DNA of 64,000 nucleotides from Actinomycetota bacterium (GCA_016870215.1 VGCD01000003.1:1-64000); one strand, 5' to 3'; shown: positions 33,253 through 45,838, counted from the stretch's first letter. Notes: generated by a model from the letters alone, not told the origin. Numbers and translations are program-made.

Positions 33253-35085
33253 TCAACGTGGTTCGCGCTTGAAGGCCCGGCGACGATCCTCGAGGGCCAG
33301 AAACCGCTTTCTGATACGAACCTTTGTGGGCGTTATCTCAACCAATTCATCTTCTGCAATCCACTCGATTGCTGACTCCAACGTGTGAATAATCGGGGCA
33401 GCAAGCTTCACCCCGTCATCGTGACTGTGCGTGCGGATATTGGTTTTCTCCTTCGCACGTACTGCATTGACCACCATTTCTTCGCCGCGCGCACTTTCGC
33501 CAACCACCATGCCCTCATAAATGTCATCACCAGGCTCGACAAACAGAGTTCCACGCAACTGGAGATTGTCGAGCGCATACGGCGTGGCTACTCCGATTCG
33601 GTCGCCGATCATGGCCCCACCCTGTCGGTGCGGGACTTCGCCAGCCCATGGCATCCAACCTGCGCGAGTTTGGTGCAAGAGCGCCGTACCGCGGGTGGCT
33701 GTGAGCAACATCGAGCGCAAGCCGATGAGACCGCGTGATGGCGCCTCAAACGACACGATTGTGCGACCTGGGTCGCCAGGGCGCATGTCGGTGATACGAC
33801 CCTTACGTGGCGCCAATTCCTGTGTGACGGTGCCGACGTACTCATCGGGAACGTCACACGACCCAGACTCCTTTGGCTCATGAAGTTTTCCATCGATTGT
33901 CTGTGTGACAACTTCCGGACGACTGACTTGTAACTCGTATCCTTCGCGACGCATGTTTTCGATGAGCACCGCAAGTTGAAGTTCTCCGCGACCGGCAACT
34001 GTCATGATGTCCGCAGAATCGGTGTCGGAGACCTTGATCGAGACATTGCCGAGCACTTCTTTACGAAGGCGATCACGGATGTGTCGCGACGTTACGAACT
34101 TTCCTTCGCGGCCCGCGAACGGCGAAGTGTTGACTCCGAAACTCATCCGTAGAACGGGCTCGTCAACCTCGAGACGAGGCAATGGCTCGGTGACGTCTGG
34201 ATGCGCGATGGTGTCCCCCACCTCCACATCATCGATACCTGCGAGAACAAATAAGTCCCCTGCTTCGATCTCAGTCACTTCCTCACGCCCGATACCGCGG
34301 AAGACCGACAATGAACTGATCTTGCGTCGCTGTGGCGGAGCGTCGGGGCCTGTTTGTTTACCCCAAAGAACCACGGATTCGCCCTTGCGCAGAACGCCCG
34401 ACTGAACACGACCAATGGCCAATCGACCGAGATAGTCACTCGCATCGAGGTTGGTGACGATTGCTGTGAGCGGATCATTTGGGGCGACAGCAGGTGCCGG
34501 AATCGTGTCGACAATCGCTTGCAACAGAGCCTCGAGACCATCTTGAGGTTCAGGCATACCGATGCCCTTCACTGCGCAGCCATCGCGTGCGATAGCAGAC
34601 ACAACCGGAAAACCGAGCTGACTATCGCTTCGAGCCACATCGAGAAACAACTGTTCCACTTCGAGAAGCACTTCCTCGGGGCGCGTGTCCGAACGATCAA
34701 CCTTGTTGAGCACGAGAACAACAGGAAGATTCATACCGAGAGCTTTGGACAACACATACCGCGTCTGCGGAAGTGGTCCTTCTGCTGCATCGACAAGTAG
34801 GACGATGCCGTCAACCAAAGCCAACGCTCGCTCAACTTCGCCACCGAAGTCCGCGTGACCTGGCGTGTCAACCAAATTGATGCGAGTGTCGTTCCACTGC
34901 ACAGACGCAGCCTTTGCGAGAATGGTGATTCCACGCTCACGTTCCTGATCGTCCGAGTCCATCACCCGATCGACAACTGCCTGGTGGGCGGCGAAGGTTC
35001 CGGTGGACTTCAAAAGAGAGTCGACGAGAGTGGTTTTTCCATGGTCGACGTGGGCGACGAGGGCTACATTTCGGAGGGAGGTCAT
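33253..35085 (-). CDS. typA: Ribosome-associated translational GTPase TypA/BipA
   Basis: The protein of about 610 residues begins MTSLRNVALVAHVDHGKTTL with P-loop AHVDHGKT (11-18). It has the G2 block RERGITI, G3 DTPGHADFGG and G4 NKVD, then EF-G-like domains and the BipA-specific C-terminal domain (near the end: AKEKTNIRTHSHDDGVKL). It acts on ribosome assembly and stress-dependent translation. ATG 35085 is preferred because a start at 35157 would overlap the DUF3073-like gene by 41 bases. That gene lies 31 bases upstream. Confidence 0.93.
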   Translation of the reverse strand: MTSLRNVALVAHVDHGKTTLVDSLLKSTGTFAAHQAVVDRVMDSDDQERERGITILAKAASVQWNDTRINLVDTPGHADFGGEVERALALVDGIVLLVDAAEGPLPQTRYVLSKALGMNLPVVLVLNKVDRSDTRPEEVLLEVEQLFLDVARSDSQLGFPVVSAIARDGCAVKGIGMPEPQDGLEALLQAIVDTIPAPAVAPNDPLTAIVTNLDASDYLGRLAIGRVQSGVLRKGESVVLWGKQTGPDAPPQRRKISSLSVFRGIGREEVTEIEAGDLFVLAGIDDVEVGDTIAHPDVTEPLPRLEVDEPVLRMSFGVNTSPFAGREGKFVTSRHIRDRLRKEVLGNVSIKVSDTDSADIMTVAGRGELQLAVLIENMRREGYELQVSRPEVVTQTIDGKLHEPKESGSCDVPDEYVGTVTQELAPRKGRITDMRPGDPGRTIVSFEAPSRGLIGLRSMLLTATRGTALLHQTRAGWMPWAGEVPHRQGGAMIGDRIGVATPYALDNLQLRGTLFVEPGDDIYEGMVVGESARGEEMVVNAVRAKEKTNIRTHSHDDGVKLAAPIIHTLESAIEWIAEDELVEITPTKVRIRKRFLALEDRRRAFKREPR

Positions 35086-35116
35086 GTTGTTTTCAGGCGA
35101 CGTGCGCCCGCCAGTC

Positions 35117-35311
35117 TCAATCTGCGTCGTCTTCTTCGGTGTCGTCTTCGTCGTCAAAATTCACGCCATATCGCTGAGCGATCTCGGCGTACTCATCTTC
35201 TTCAGTCTTGGCGCGCCGAGGAGATTCCCCGAAACCAAGATCCGCTGCACTAGGACCCGCTTGCTTCAGCTTGCGAGCCTCTTCGAAACGACGATGGCGA
35301 CCCTTTTTCAC
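35117..35311 (-). CDS. DUF3073-like small actinobacterial protein
   Basis: The 64-residue protein has a basic N-terminus (KKGRHRRFEEARKLKQ), a Pro/Gly middle and a DEYAEIAQRYG segment before an acidic tail of Asp and Glu. This two-faced composition resembles the DUF3073 family. Its function is unknown. GTG 35311 is preceded by GGAG seven bases upstream, so it is probably not leaderless. It probably heads a two-gene unit with typA. Confidence 0.68.
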   Translation of the reverse strand: MKKGRHRRFEEARKLKQAGPSAADLGFGESPRRAKTEEDEYAEIAQRYGVNFDDEDDTEEDDAD

Positions 35312-35469
35312 GGTCGTTCTCCGAACACTTGTGTGGCACCGAGGTGCTTATTGACAACCTCTCCTACTCTACCGACCGAGGCCCTCTGAGAACGGGATTT
35401 ACTCGTCCACACGCTGATTTCCTATGTGACCTCAGCCATTGCGGCGCGAAATATCGTCAATCCGCATAT

Positions 35470-36666
35470 CTATTGGGCGTCCTCGTTGAGAGAAATCAAT
35501 TTCAGACCGCCATCTGCCGTGAAAGTCAGTCCAGCACGACCAGCCACAAGATCATCCACGTCATTACCGACGATGTCTGCTCTCCATCCACTTCCCAGTC
35601 TGGCTGACGGTGCCTTTCGCAGCAGATCCACAATGTCCTGCCGAGTTCCGAGCAGCGCAGGGTCAAGTTGTTTTTGTCGACTGAGTTCGCTCACCCACGC
35701 AGAGACCAGTGTCACCGCCGGTCGCAAAGCACGATCGAGGTCGTCCGCATCGGAGGATGGAATCTTCAGATCGCCTCTCGTCGAGCGTTCGAGACCAGTC
35801 TTGACGCTCTCAATGACGAAGCGCCCCATCGAACCGTGGGCCTGTTTCCCATCAAAGCCGCGTATGTGGCTCAACTCGTCGGCGGACTTCGGCATCTTCT
35901 GCGCCACGCCCACGATTGCGATATCCGACAGGACGTGCCGAACAGGGATGTCAAGTTCCGCTGCGCGCATCTCTCGCCATTCCGTCAAAGCCTGAGCAAC
36001 CCATCGTGACTTGCCCTTCAATGTTCGAATGTCCTTGACCTTCATCCATGCTCGTTCTGGATCTGTCGGACCCGTCGGACGTTGCCGAAGTTCCTCACAT
36101 GCTTCTTCAACCCAGGTGAGACGCCCGAGTTGATCAACGCTTTGACGAATAGTGTCAGCTATTTGTTCGAGATAACGCACATCACCGGCTGCGTAGTCGA
36201 TTTGTGCAGGTGTCAATGGCCGACGCAACCAATCGGTAAGCCGGTCACCCTTCGGAAGATTGACACCAGCGAAGGTCGTGGCAAGGGACGAGAGCGAAGG
36301 CGAGTTGTAACCGATGAAGCCGGCAGCGAGCTGCGTGTCGAAAATTCGCCGTGGTACAGCCCCAAACGCATGCTGCAGCACTTCAAGGTCCTGTTGCGCG
36401 GCGTGGAATATCGCGACAATGTCGGAGTCGAACAGCTTCGTGAATGGCACACGGCCAACGCTCAGTGGGTCAACGACAAAAATACGACCGACTGCCGCGA
36501 GTTGAACGAGAGCCAACCGCGGGAAATATGTCCGTTCTCGATGGAATTCGGTATCGATCGCGTATCGCTGTTGCGAGAGGAGAAACGATATGGCGTCGTC
36601 GAGCGCTGCCTCATTGTCCACCCACGTCACATCAGCCTGAGGTCGGCCGGAATCACTCTTGGGCAT
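35470..36666 (-). CDS. rnd: Ribonuclease D
   Basis: The 398-residue protein has the DEDD 3'-5' exonuclease motif I YAIDTEFHRE (36-44, Asp38 and Glu40), motif II IFHAAQQDLEVL and motif III IDYAAGDVRYLEQIA. HRDC-type domains follow (including WMKVKDIRTLKGKSRWVAQALTEWRE). It trims structured RNA 3' ends such as tRNA precursors. ATG 36666 is chosen because the product then begins with the expected N-terminus. It overlaps the end of mobA by 14 bases. Confidence 0.9.
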   Translation of the reverse strand: MPKSDSGRPQADVTWVDNEAALDDAISFLLSQQRYAIDTEFHRERTYFPRLALVQLAAVGRIFVVDPLSVGRVPFTKLFDSDIVAIFHAAQQDLEVLQHAFGAVPRRIFDTQLAAGFIGYNSPSLSSLATTFAGVNLPKGDRLTDWLRRPLTPAQIDYAAGDVRYLEQIADTIRQSVDQLGRLTWVEEACEELRQRPTGPTDPERAWMKVKDIRTLKGKSRWVAQALTEWREMRAAELDIPVRHVLSDIAIVGVAQKMPKSADELSHIRGFDGKQAHGSMGRFVIESVKTGLERSTRGDLKIPSSDADDLDRALRPAVTLVSAWVSELSRQKQLDPALLGTRQDIVDLLRKAPSARLGSGWRADIVGNDVDDLVAGRAGLTFTADGGLKLISLNEDAQ

Positions 36667-37219
36667 CAGCTGGCGCCAGATCTTCTGGCGAATTGATGTT
36701 GCGCACCGCGACAGCAGGCACCGGCACCTCGGCAACATCGAGCAAGACAGCAGCCCGGTGCATTGCGCGCTCATTCCGCTTCCACACTGATTGAAGCGTC
36801 GAGAGACATTCGTCTTTCGACCACGCGGCACACAGCCAATTGAGTCGGTCCGTCCTGCCGACCGATGCTTGAGCATCTGACAACGCATTGACGAGACTTG
36901 AAATGACCGATGCCGTTATGAACGGCATGTCGCATGAAAGCACGACAACTGAGTCATGTGACGCGCTCTTCAATGCAGTGATGAGCCCACCGAGTGGACC
37001 TTCACCGGGCCATGAATCCTTTTTCCACGTGCCAGACATTCCTTTGACCAACGCACTACTGCCGCCCACGAAGAGCACTTCAGAAGCACCTGCTTCCTTT
37101 GCGGCCCGAGCAACACGTTCCGCCATTGACACACCGTCAACCTGGAAAGTGGCCTTGTCCTCGCCCATTCGCGAGCTGTCTCCTCCGACGAGTATCGCCA
37201 CCGTGAAGTCACTTGCCAC
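36653..37219 (-). CDS. mobA: Molybdenum cofactor guanylyltransferase
   Basis: The 188-residue nucleotidyltransferase has the signature ILVGGDSSRMGEDKA (9-23) for GTP binding. VVVLSCDMPFI, containing the metal-binding Asp, follows. It attaches GMP to molybdopterin to make the guanine dinucleotide cofactor. No other molybdenum-cofactor genes are in the window. GTG 37219 is preceded by TAGCGT at leaderless spacing. rnd overlaps its 3' end. Confidence 0.85.
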   Translation of the reverse strand: MASDFTVAILVGGDSSRMGEDKATFQVDGVSMAERVARAAKEAGASEVLFVGGSSALVKGMSGTWKKDSWPGEGPLGGLITALKSASHDSVVVLSCDMPFITASVISSLVNALSDAQASVGRTDRLNWLCAAWSKDECLSTLQSVWKRNERAMHRAAVLLDVAEVPVPAVAVRNINSPEDLAPADAQE

Positions 37220-37225
37220 GTGACC

Positions 37226-37231
37226 ACGCTA
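37226..37231 (-). promoter_or_regulatory. Leaderless-type -10 box, mobA
   Basis: TAGCGT on the minus strand ends six bases before GTG 37219. Confidence 0.55.
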
Positions 37232-37257
37232 GGTCGTCGGACCCATCTAGGGTGGGA

Positions 37258-37560
37258 ATGGTGAGTGATCTTTTCTCGTCAGTTGATCCCAATTCACTTC
37301 GAAATGTCGCACTCGGTTTGTCCGGAGGTTCACTTCTCTTGGCGCTGATTGCGCTCAAAGTATTGAAGTCAATGGTTATGAGAGTTGTCGGAGTTGTCGT
37401 TTTTGTGGCGCTTTCCCTGGCCCTGTTCGCCCAACGTTCTGAGCTTCAGAGTTGTGTCGATTCAGCAAAGAATGCTGCCGCGGGTCTGACCTCGAACTCA
37501 ACTACCGCGTCACAGTTTCAATGCACGTTCATGGGTTTTGACGTCGACGTCAACCCGTAG
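37258..37560 (+). CDS. Small membrane protein of unknown function
   Basis: The 100-residue protein has two predicted membrane helices (about 19-34 and 40-55) and an outside tail with two cysteines that could form a disulfide (QSCVDS and QFQCTF). No family is recognised. ATG 37258 and the adjacent GTG 37261 are both possible. TAGGGT (37248-37253) lies 7 bases before the GTG, which favours GTG if the transcript is leaderless. The phosphatase gene follows after 12 bases. Confidence 0.62.
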   Translation: MVSDLFSSVDPNSLRNVALGLSGGSLLLALIALKVLKSMVMRVVGVVVFVALSLALFAQRSELQSCVDSAKNAAAGLTSNSTTASQFQCTFMGFDVDVNP

Positions 37561-37572
37561 TCGAGACTCGGC

Positions 37573-38181
37573 ATGGAACTGATTATCGTTCGACACGCTC
37601 TGCCCCTGCGTGTGGAGAAGGAGTCTGGAGCTGCTGATCCAGAGCTCAGCCCTGAGGGTCACCTTCAAGCAAAGGCACTCAGTCAGTACCTGGTCCATGA
37701 GTCCATCGATGCGGTCTACTCAAGCCCCCTCATGCGGGCACGGCAGACAGCAGCCCCGCTTGCCACACAGCTCGGGCTTAGCGTCCGAGAAGCAGACGGA
37801 GTTGCTGAGTGGGATCGAAACTCGAGTGAATACATCCCGATGGAAGAAATGCGGGCAACGAATCATCCCAAATGGCAAGCCATGATGCGCGGCGAATGGG
37901 TTTCAGATGAAGACCAAGAAGAATTTTGCGCTCGTGTCCGCGGAGCGTTCAACTCACTCATTGAGACACATCAATCCGAATGCGTTGTCGTGGTGTGCCA
38001 CGGGGGTGTCATCAACTACTACATCTCCCACGTTCTCAATATGCCCACAACACAGTTCTTCTATCCCCACTACACATCGATTCATCGCGTCAAGGCGGTG
38101 GCAGGTGGACGACAATCACTCGTCACCCTGAACGAGACCGCCCACTTGCATCCGTTAATCAATTCGAGAACTACCCTTTGA
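37573..38181 (+). CDS. Histidine phosphatase (phosphoglycerate mutase-like) family protein
   Basis: The 202-residue protein starts MELIIVRHALPL with the phosphorylated His of the RH(G/A) motif (His8). It has SSPLMRARQTA and, later, VVVVCHGGVINYYI, the second catalytic His. The substrate cannot be assigned. It is probably cotranscribed with the small membrane gene upstream. A second, distinct histidine phosphatase occurs at 48349-49026. Confidence 0.87.
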   Translation: MELIIVRHALPLRVEKESGAADPELSPEGHLQAKALSQYLVHESIDAVYSSPLMRARQTAAPLATQLGLSVREADGVAEWDRNSSEYIPMEEMRATNHPKWQAMMRGEWVSDEDQEEFCARVRGAFNSLIETHQSECVVVVCHGGVINYYISHVLNMPTTQFFYPHYTSIHRVKAVAGGRQSLVTLNETAHLHPLINSRTTL

Positions 38182-38210
38182 TTGTCAGCTACTTTCGATA
38201 GGTACGGAAA

Positions 38211-39464
38211 ATGACTGCAGAACCGAGTGACTTGGATTCCTTATGCGGCTGGTTGGATCAGTCGCCGACGCCGTATCACGTCGTTGAATCAGCACGAGCG
38301 GCCCTCACTGAGGCAGGCTTCACCGAACTCAACAATTTTTCAAGCGCTCCAAGCGAAGCCGGATTCATCTGTCGAGAAGGAATGATTATTGCCTGGCGAC
38401 AACCCAAGAGGTCGATCGCTCGGTTCGCAATTGTGGGTGCACACACAGATTCGCCGAACCTGCGTATCCACCCGTCCCCAGATATTCGTGCCGGCCAATG
38501 GCAACAGCTAGGTGTTGAAATCTATGGCGGAGTGCTACTGAATTCTTGGCTTGACCGAGATCTTGGAGTAGCGGGTGTTGTCATCACAAAGGACGGAGAG
38601 CGGCGCATGTTCATGAGCGATGCCTCCATCGCTCGAATTCCACAACTTGCCATCCATCTTGATCGCGAAGTAAACGACAAGGGTCTTTCGCTCGATCGCC
38701 ACAACCACATTCGTCCGGTGTGGGCCACTTCCTCAGGTTTGGACTTTCTCTCTTGGTTGGCGCACACTTCAAGATTACGAGCAGACGACATCGCTGCGTT
38801 TGATGCGCAGTTATTCGACATGTCTCCCGCAAGCATCATCGGTGCTGATGAGTCATTGTTGGCATCAGGGCGACTCGACAATCAACTGTCCTGTTGGGCA
38901 GCCATTGATGCACTCATGCGAACTCAGGCCTCTGATCACACGTGCCAAGTCGTGGCACTGTTTGATCATGAAGAGGTTGGTTCCTCGAGTCGCCATGGCG
39001 CGAGCGGACCTGCCCTAGAGCGCATCCTGCGAGTTCTCTGCGCGCCAGGAACAGAATCTCAGTGGAGCGACATCGTCGAACAGTCACTACTTATCTCGGC
39101 CGACAATGCCCATGCCATCCACCCGAACTACTCCGATCGTCATGACGCACAGCACGCGCCGATGGTGAATGAAGGTCCGGTAGTGAAGATGAACGTGAAC
39201 CAGCGATACGCCACCACTGCGACTACTGCAGCGCTCTTGGGAAACTTCGCGAGCAGCGCCGGTGTGCGACTACAGCACTTCGTTTCTCGCAACAACATTC
39301 CGTGTGGCTCTACCATCGGGCCACTTGCAAGCACGCGTCTCGGTATTCCAACTGTCGACATCGGAGTCGCACAACTTTCGATGCATTCTGCACGCGAGGT
39401 CTGCGGTGCACATGATCCCTCGCTCCTACGAAACCTCTTGGTTGCACACTTTTCTCACGATTAA
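38211..39464 (+). CDS. M18-family aminopeptidase
   Basis: The 417-residue metallopeptidase has VGAHTDSPNLRI (75-86, first metal His), NSWLDRDLGVAG and the FDHEEVGS block carrying the catalytic Glu. HVS-like histidines lie near the C-terminus (LSMHSAREVCG). M18 enzymes are dodecameric cytosolic aminopeptidases favouring Asp or Glu (DapE/ApeB type). The start ATG 38211 has only a weak GG-rich upstream site. It converges on plsC. Confidence 0.9.
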   Translation: MTAEPSDLDSLCGWLDQSPTPYHVVESARAALTEAGFTELNNFSSAPSEAGFICREGMIIAWRQPKRSIARFAIVGAHTDSPNLRIHPSPDIRAGQWQQLGVEIYGGVLLNSWLDRDLGVAGVVITKDGERRMFMSDASIARIPQLAIHLDREVNDKGLSLDRHNHIRPVWATSSGLDFLSWLAHTSRLRADDIAAFDAQLFDMSPASIIGADESLLASGRLDNQLSCWAAIDALMRTQASDHTCQVVALFDHEEVGSSSRHGASGPALERILRVLCAPGTESQWSDIVEQSLLISADNAHAIHPNYSDRHDAQHAPMVNEGPVVKMNVNQRYATTATTAALLGNFASSAGVRLQHFVSRNNIPCGSTIGPLASTRLGIPTVDIGVAQLSMHSAREVCGAHDPSLLRNLLVAHFSHD

Positions 39465-39486
39465 TTCCAAAAGACAATCGATATGG

Positions 39487-40153
39487 CTATTGCGTGAGTA
39501 GCTCTGCTCGATCAAAGAGATTCTGCAGCTGCTTTGTCAACTCTTCCGTCGTCTCACGCACTGCTGAGCGCGGGACACGCCCTTGCTCATCGGCTGCCAT
39601 CACGATTGGCTCTCCCACCACGACAACGCATTTCTTCGGCCGAATCATGCGAGAGCCTTTCGGCATCACGCCTTCAGAACCACCAATTCCTACCGGCACG
39701 AGCGGCACACCCGACTTCACTGCCACATAGGCCGCGCCATCAAAAAGTGGCATCACGGTTGGTCCTGTTTGCCTGGTGCCCTCTGGAAACAACACCAACG
39801 GCTCTCCCGCTCGCAGCACAGCGATGCATCGAGCTAGCGCTTCGCGATCGGCGGAGCCTCGCGTCACGGGGAAGCCACCAAGAGCAGACAGTAACCATCG
39901 AACTGGTTGATGCCGCCACAAGGAATCCTTTCCCATGAATCGCAGACGTCGACGCGTCACTGCTGCAGCAATAGGTGTATCAATATTCGACCGATGAATC
40001 GGGGCAAGCACGTAGGCGCCAGTCGACGGAATGTTGTGTGCACCGTGAACTTCGAGCCTGGTGATGAGTCGCGTCAGACCAACAACAACGAGACGCACGA
40101 AGTGGTAGAACACGCGACTCATGCGCGAGTTTCCGGCCAAGTACGTGTCCACT

Positions 40154-40161
<8 letters not shown>
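39487..40161 (-). CDS. plsC: 1-acyl-sn-glycerol-3-phosphate acyltransferase family protein
   Basis: The 224-residue protein has the acyltransferase motif HRSNID (56-61, H-x4-D) and FPEGTRQTG. It has an N-terminal amphipathic/membrane segment (VRLVVVGLTRLI). It acylates lysophosphatidic acid or a related lipid at the membrane. It overlaps the cmk 3' end by 8 bases and completes the unit guaB1-cmk-plsC. This order, with an acyltransferase after cmk, recurs in actinobacteria (from memory). Confidence 0.87.
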
Positions 40162-42972
<2,811 letters not shown>

Positions 42973-42982
42973 CTTGCCATCT

Positions 42983-43900
42983 ATGTCGACCTGTCGCCTA
43001 CTTCATGGGGTAGCTGAAGCCGCACAAAGTCTGACTGACCGGAAAATCATCGCTATTCCCACAGAGACGGTGTACGGGTTGGCGTGTCGTGCCGATGATG
43101 ACGATGCGATGAGAAAGGTGTTCGCAGCGAAGGCTAGGCCGTCAGACCACCCACTTATTCTCCATGTTGCACCCGAGATGAACATCGAAGGTTGGGCGTT
43201 ATTCAGCGACAGCGCCCTAACCCTTGCCAATGAATTCTGGCCAGGACCGTTGACCATCTTGGTCGCACGTGGGGCCCTCACAAGCGATGTGGTTACCGGT
43301 GGTCGCGACACGGTTGCGGTTCGCATGCCCTCACACGTGTTGGCACAGGAAGTCATCAGAACCATCGGCATTCCAGTCGTTGCACCGTCTGCGAACAGTT
43401 TCGGTCATGTGTCACCAACATGCGCGCAACATGTCATTGACGATCTCGGCAATGTGATTGACGGAGTATTGGATGGTGGACCATGTGACATCGGAGTCGA
43501 GTCCACCATCGTTGACTGCACCACCTCACCGCCACAAGTGCTTCGTGTCGGTGCCGTAAGTCGAGCCGACATTGAACGAGTACTGAATACACCAATGGCG
43601 GAAGTTGACGGCAAGGTACGTGCGCCCGGAATGCTTGCCAGCCACTACTCACCTAATTGTTCCATGCACCTCGCAACTTCCAGGGTCGAAGCCGAGACCC
43701 TTGCAGTATCGCTTCGCAAGAATCACCGTAATGTGGCAATCATCGACCACGTGGACAACATCACTGAATATGCACGTTGCCTCTACAGCGACATGAGATC
43801 TGCTGCAGCTGCCGGTGCTGACGACATCATTGCAGTCTTGCCAACCGGTGAAGGCCTGGCAGAGGCGATTCGAGATCGGTTGTCCCGCGCAGCGGCTTGA
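42983..43900 (+). CDS. Threonylcarbamoyl-AMP synthase (Sua5 type)
   Basis: The 305-residue protein has a YrdC/TsaC domain with IIAIPTETVYGLACRA near 20 and KARPSDHPLILHV. IPVVAPSANSFGHVSPT near 130 and VESTIVDC continue it, and a C-terminal Sua5 domain follows. The enzyme makes threonylcarbamoyl-AMP for the t6A37 modification of tRNAs decoding ANN codons. ATG 42983 lies 10 bases after the hydrolase stop. The N-terminal extension to 42806 is rejected. Confidence 0.92.
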   Translation: MSTCRLLHGVAEAAQSLTDRKIIAIPTETVYGLACRADDDDAMRKVFAAKARPSDHPLILHVAPEMNIEGWALFSDSALTLANEFWPGPLTILVARGALTSDVVTGGRDTVAVRMPSHVLAQEVIRTIGIPVVAPSANSFGHVSPTCAQHVIDDLGNVIDGVLDGGPCDIGVESTIVDCTTSPPQVLRVGAVSRADIERVLNTPMAEVDGKVRAPGMLASHYSPNCSMHLATSRVEAETLAVSLRKNHRNVAIIDHVDNITEYARCLYSDMRSAAAAGADDIIAVLPTGEGLAEAIRDRLSRAAA

Positions 43901-43927
43901 ACTTCGCTACGTTCCTTGACCTCGTGA

Positions 43928-44749
43928 TCAACGTCCTCGGAATTGTGGAGCGCGCTTCTCAAGGAACGATGCAATGCCTTCGCGAAAGTCTTGGGTACGA
44001 AACAAGGTGAGCAGTTGCAGGTACACGTGGTGCACATTTTGCTCGAACGATTCAGTATGTCCGGCACGCACCATGCGCTTTATGGCCCGGGTTGCAAGTG
44101 GGGCGTTGGCAGCAATGTCATGCGCCATTGCAAGTGAAAACTTCATCAAATCCTCGACAGGCACCACATGGTTGACCATCCCCAGATGAAGAGCTTCTTC
44201 GGCAGTGAGCGTCTTGCCCACAAGAGCTATCTCAGCCGCTTTCGCGAGGCCAACGATGCGTGGCAGCAGCCAAGTTCCACCACTCTCAGGCACGATTCCG
44301 CGCTTCGCAAAGCCCGGGTTCAGTTTGGAGCCAGACGATGCAATGCGTATGTCGGCGCCCAACGTGATGTCAAGGCCATAACCAGCTGCTCCGCCGTTCA
44401 GTGCGCAGACAATCGGTGTATCCATGTTGTACATGACCACTGGTGGTGCCGATTTCAGATCAAACTCTGCTCCAGAACCAACGTCACCCAGAACACCAAG
44501 GCCCTGCCCACCAGCCATCTGGTCTGTCATATCAAGCCCCGCGCAAAAGATGCGACCCGCACCTGTAAGAACGACACAGCGCACATTGGTGTCTTCTTCT
44601 GCTGCCAACAATTGTTGCGACAGTTCAATGAGCATCGAACCGGAAATAGTGTTCAATCGCTGTGGTGCATTGAGACTGATGATTGCTACGTGGCCATCAC
44701 GGGTCGCCAGCACCTCCGCTGTATTCGAAGTCGTCTTGTCGTTCGACAT
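43928..44749 (-). CDS. Enoyl-CoA hydratase/isomerase family protein
   Basis: This 273-residue second crotonase has the oxyanion motifs RIFCAGLDMTD (66-76) and NGGAAGYGLDITLGADI. The C-terminal FLEKRAPQF ending is also present. It is divergent from the crotonase at 3831-4616. ATG 44749 is preceded by TAGGTT at leaderless spacing, showing that it has its own promoter rather than depending on ctaA 16 bases upstream. Confidence 0.87.
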   Translation of the reverse strand: MSNDKTTSNTAEVLATRDGHVAIISLNAPQRLNTISGSMLIELSQQLLAAEEDTNVRCVVLTGAGRIFCAGLDMTDQMAGGQGLGVLGDVGSGAEFDLKSAPPVVMYNMDTPIVCALNGGAAGYGLDITLGADIRIASSGSKLNPGFAKRGIVPESGGTWLLPRIVGLAKAAEIALVGKTLTAEEALHLGMVNHVVPVEDLMKFSLAMAHDIAANAPLATRAIKRMVRAGHTESFEQNVHHVYLQLLTLFRTQDFREGIASFLEKRAPQFRGR

Positions 44750-44755
44750 GCAGGA

Positions 44756-44761
44756 AACCTA
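44756..44761 (-). promoter_or_regulatory. Leaderless-type -10 box, second crotonase
   Basis: TAGGTT on the minus strand ends six bases before ATG 44749. Confidence 0.55.
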
Positions 44762-44765
44762 TCTC

Positions 44766-45689
44766 TCAGTTCTTGTCGGAAGAGGTACCCACAGACTGAA
44801 CGATCACATTGCAGACGGACAGCCACAGTGCAGTCGCACCGGCGATATGAATCAGCACGAGGCCGGCTGGAACACCGGTGAAATACTGCCAGTACCCCAC
44901 ACCTGCCTGTGCCACTGCAAACCAACCAACTGTTGTGACCGATTCACGAAGTTGACGTACGTCGCCATCTGATGAACGACGTGACGTCATAACAAGTAGC
45001 GCCACGATGAGCGCAATTGTGACAATGACAACGAGTCCGTGAATGCGCGCAACCGAGCTCAGCGCGAAATCGAATCGCGGTGCATCTTCATCTCCCGCAT
45101 GTGGACCACTCGCTGTCACCACTGTCCCGCTGACAATCGCAGCGAGTGCACTCAGAGCCAAAGCCCAACGCAGTCTCGAGAGCCGAAGGTCACGAATTGG
45201 TCGCACGACTGAGGACGGTTTGTAGTCATCCCCCTCACTTCGACGAGCGAGCTGCATCAACACCCATCCGCATGTGACGAGGACCATCGACAGGAGAAAG
45301 TGCCCCATGTTTGCCAGAGGGTGAAGGCCGGTCAGAACCACCACTCCTCCCAATACGACTTGAGCAAGCACTCCAATAACGAGAGACCACGCCCATCGCA
45401 CCAAACGCGGCTCGACCAACTTGCGTCGATACGCACCGAGCACGGCAACGATGACACTCACCGAGACCACTCCTGTGAAGAGGCGATTCAATTGCTCGAT
45501 ACGGGTGTGATGGGTCGAGACATCGATCAACTTCTGCTCATTGCACCGGGGCCAGTCCTCGCACCCCAGCCCAGAGCCAGTGAGACGTACAAGCGCTCCG
45601 GTAACGATGATGACGCACAGTGACCCCAGCGCCACTTGGGTCACAATTCGAAACGCTCTCCCCGACCTTGAAACCGCCGGAGACGCCAC
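44766..45689 (-). CDS. ctaA: Heme A synthase (CtaA/COX15)
   Basis: The 307-residue membrane protein has about eight helices with conserved histidines. The first helical pair shows VIIVTGALVRLTGSGLGCEDWPRCNEQ, and IEQLNRLFTG carries a histidine-rich heme-facing segment. It oxidises the methyl group of heme O to make heme A for aa3-type cytochrome oxidase. TACTGT lies six bases before GTG 45689. No cytochrome oxidase subunit is in the window. Confidence 0.9.
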   Translation of the reverse strand: MASPAVSRSGRAFRIVTQVALGSLCVIIVTGALVRLTGSGLGCEDWPRCNEQKLIDVSTHHTRIEQLNRLFTGVVSVSVIVAVLGAYRRKLVEPRLVRWAWSLVIGVLAQVVLGGVVVLTGLHPLANMGHFLLSMVLVTCGWVLMQLARRSEGDDYKPSSVVRPIRDLRLSRLRWALALSALAAIVSGTVVTASGPHAGDEDAPRFDFALSSVARIHGLVVIVTIALIVALLVMTSRRSSDGDVRQLRESVTTVGWFAVAQAGVGYWQYFTGVPAGLVLIHIAGATALWLSVCNVIVQSVGTSSDKN

Positions 45690-45695
45690 CCCGTC

Positions 45696-45701
45696 ACAGT
45701 A
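45696..45701 (-). promoter_or_regulatory. Leaderless-type -10 box, ctaA
   Basis: TACTGT on the minus strand ends six bases before GTG 45689. Confidence 0.55.
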
Positions 45702-45838
45702 TTCCGAGCCCCATCTGGAACCACTGACCCAGACGTCAGATCACAATCTGTGGTCACTTCACCACTGTCCCCACTCTGCGTAGTCACATAGACATTTTCC
45801 GTGAGAAATCTCTCAAGTTTCTCCTGACCTGGCCGATC

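Noticed and set aside
36667-36888. N-terminal extension of the ribonuclease D frame to 36888
   Set aside because: Cys/Arg-rich, overlaps mobA for over 200 bases and adds nothing seen in the family; ATG 36666 gives the normal protein.
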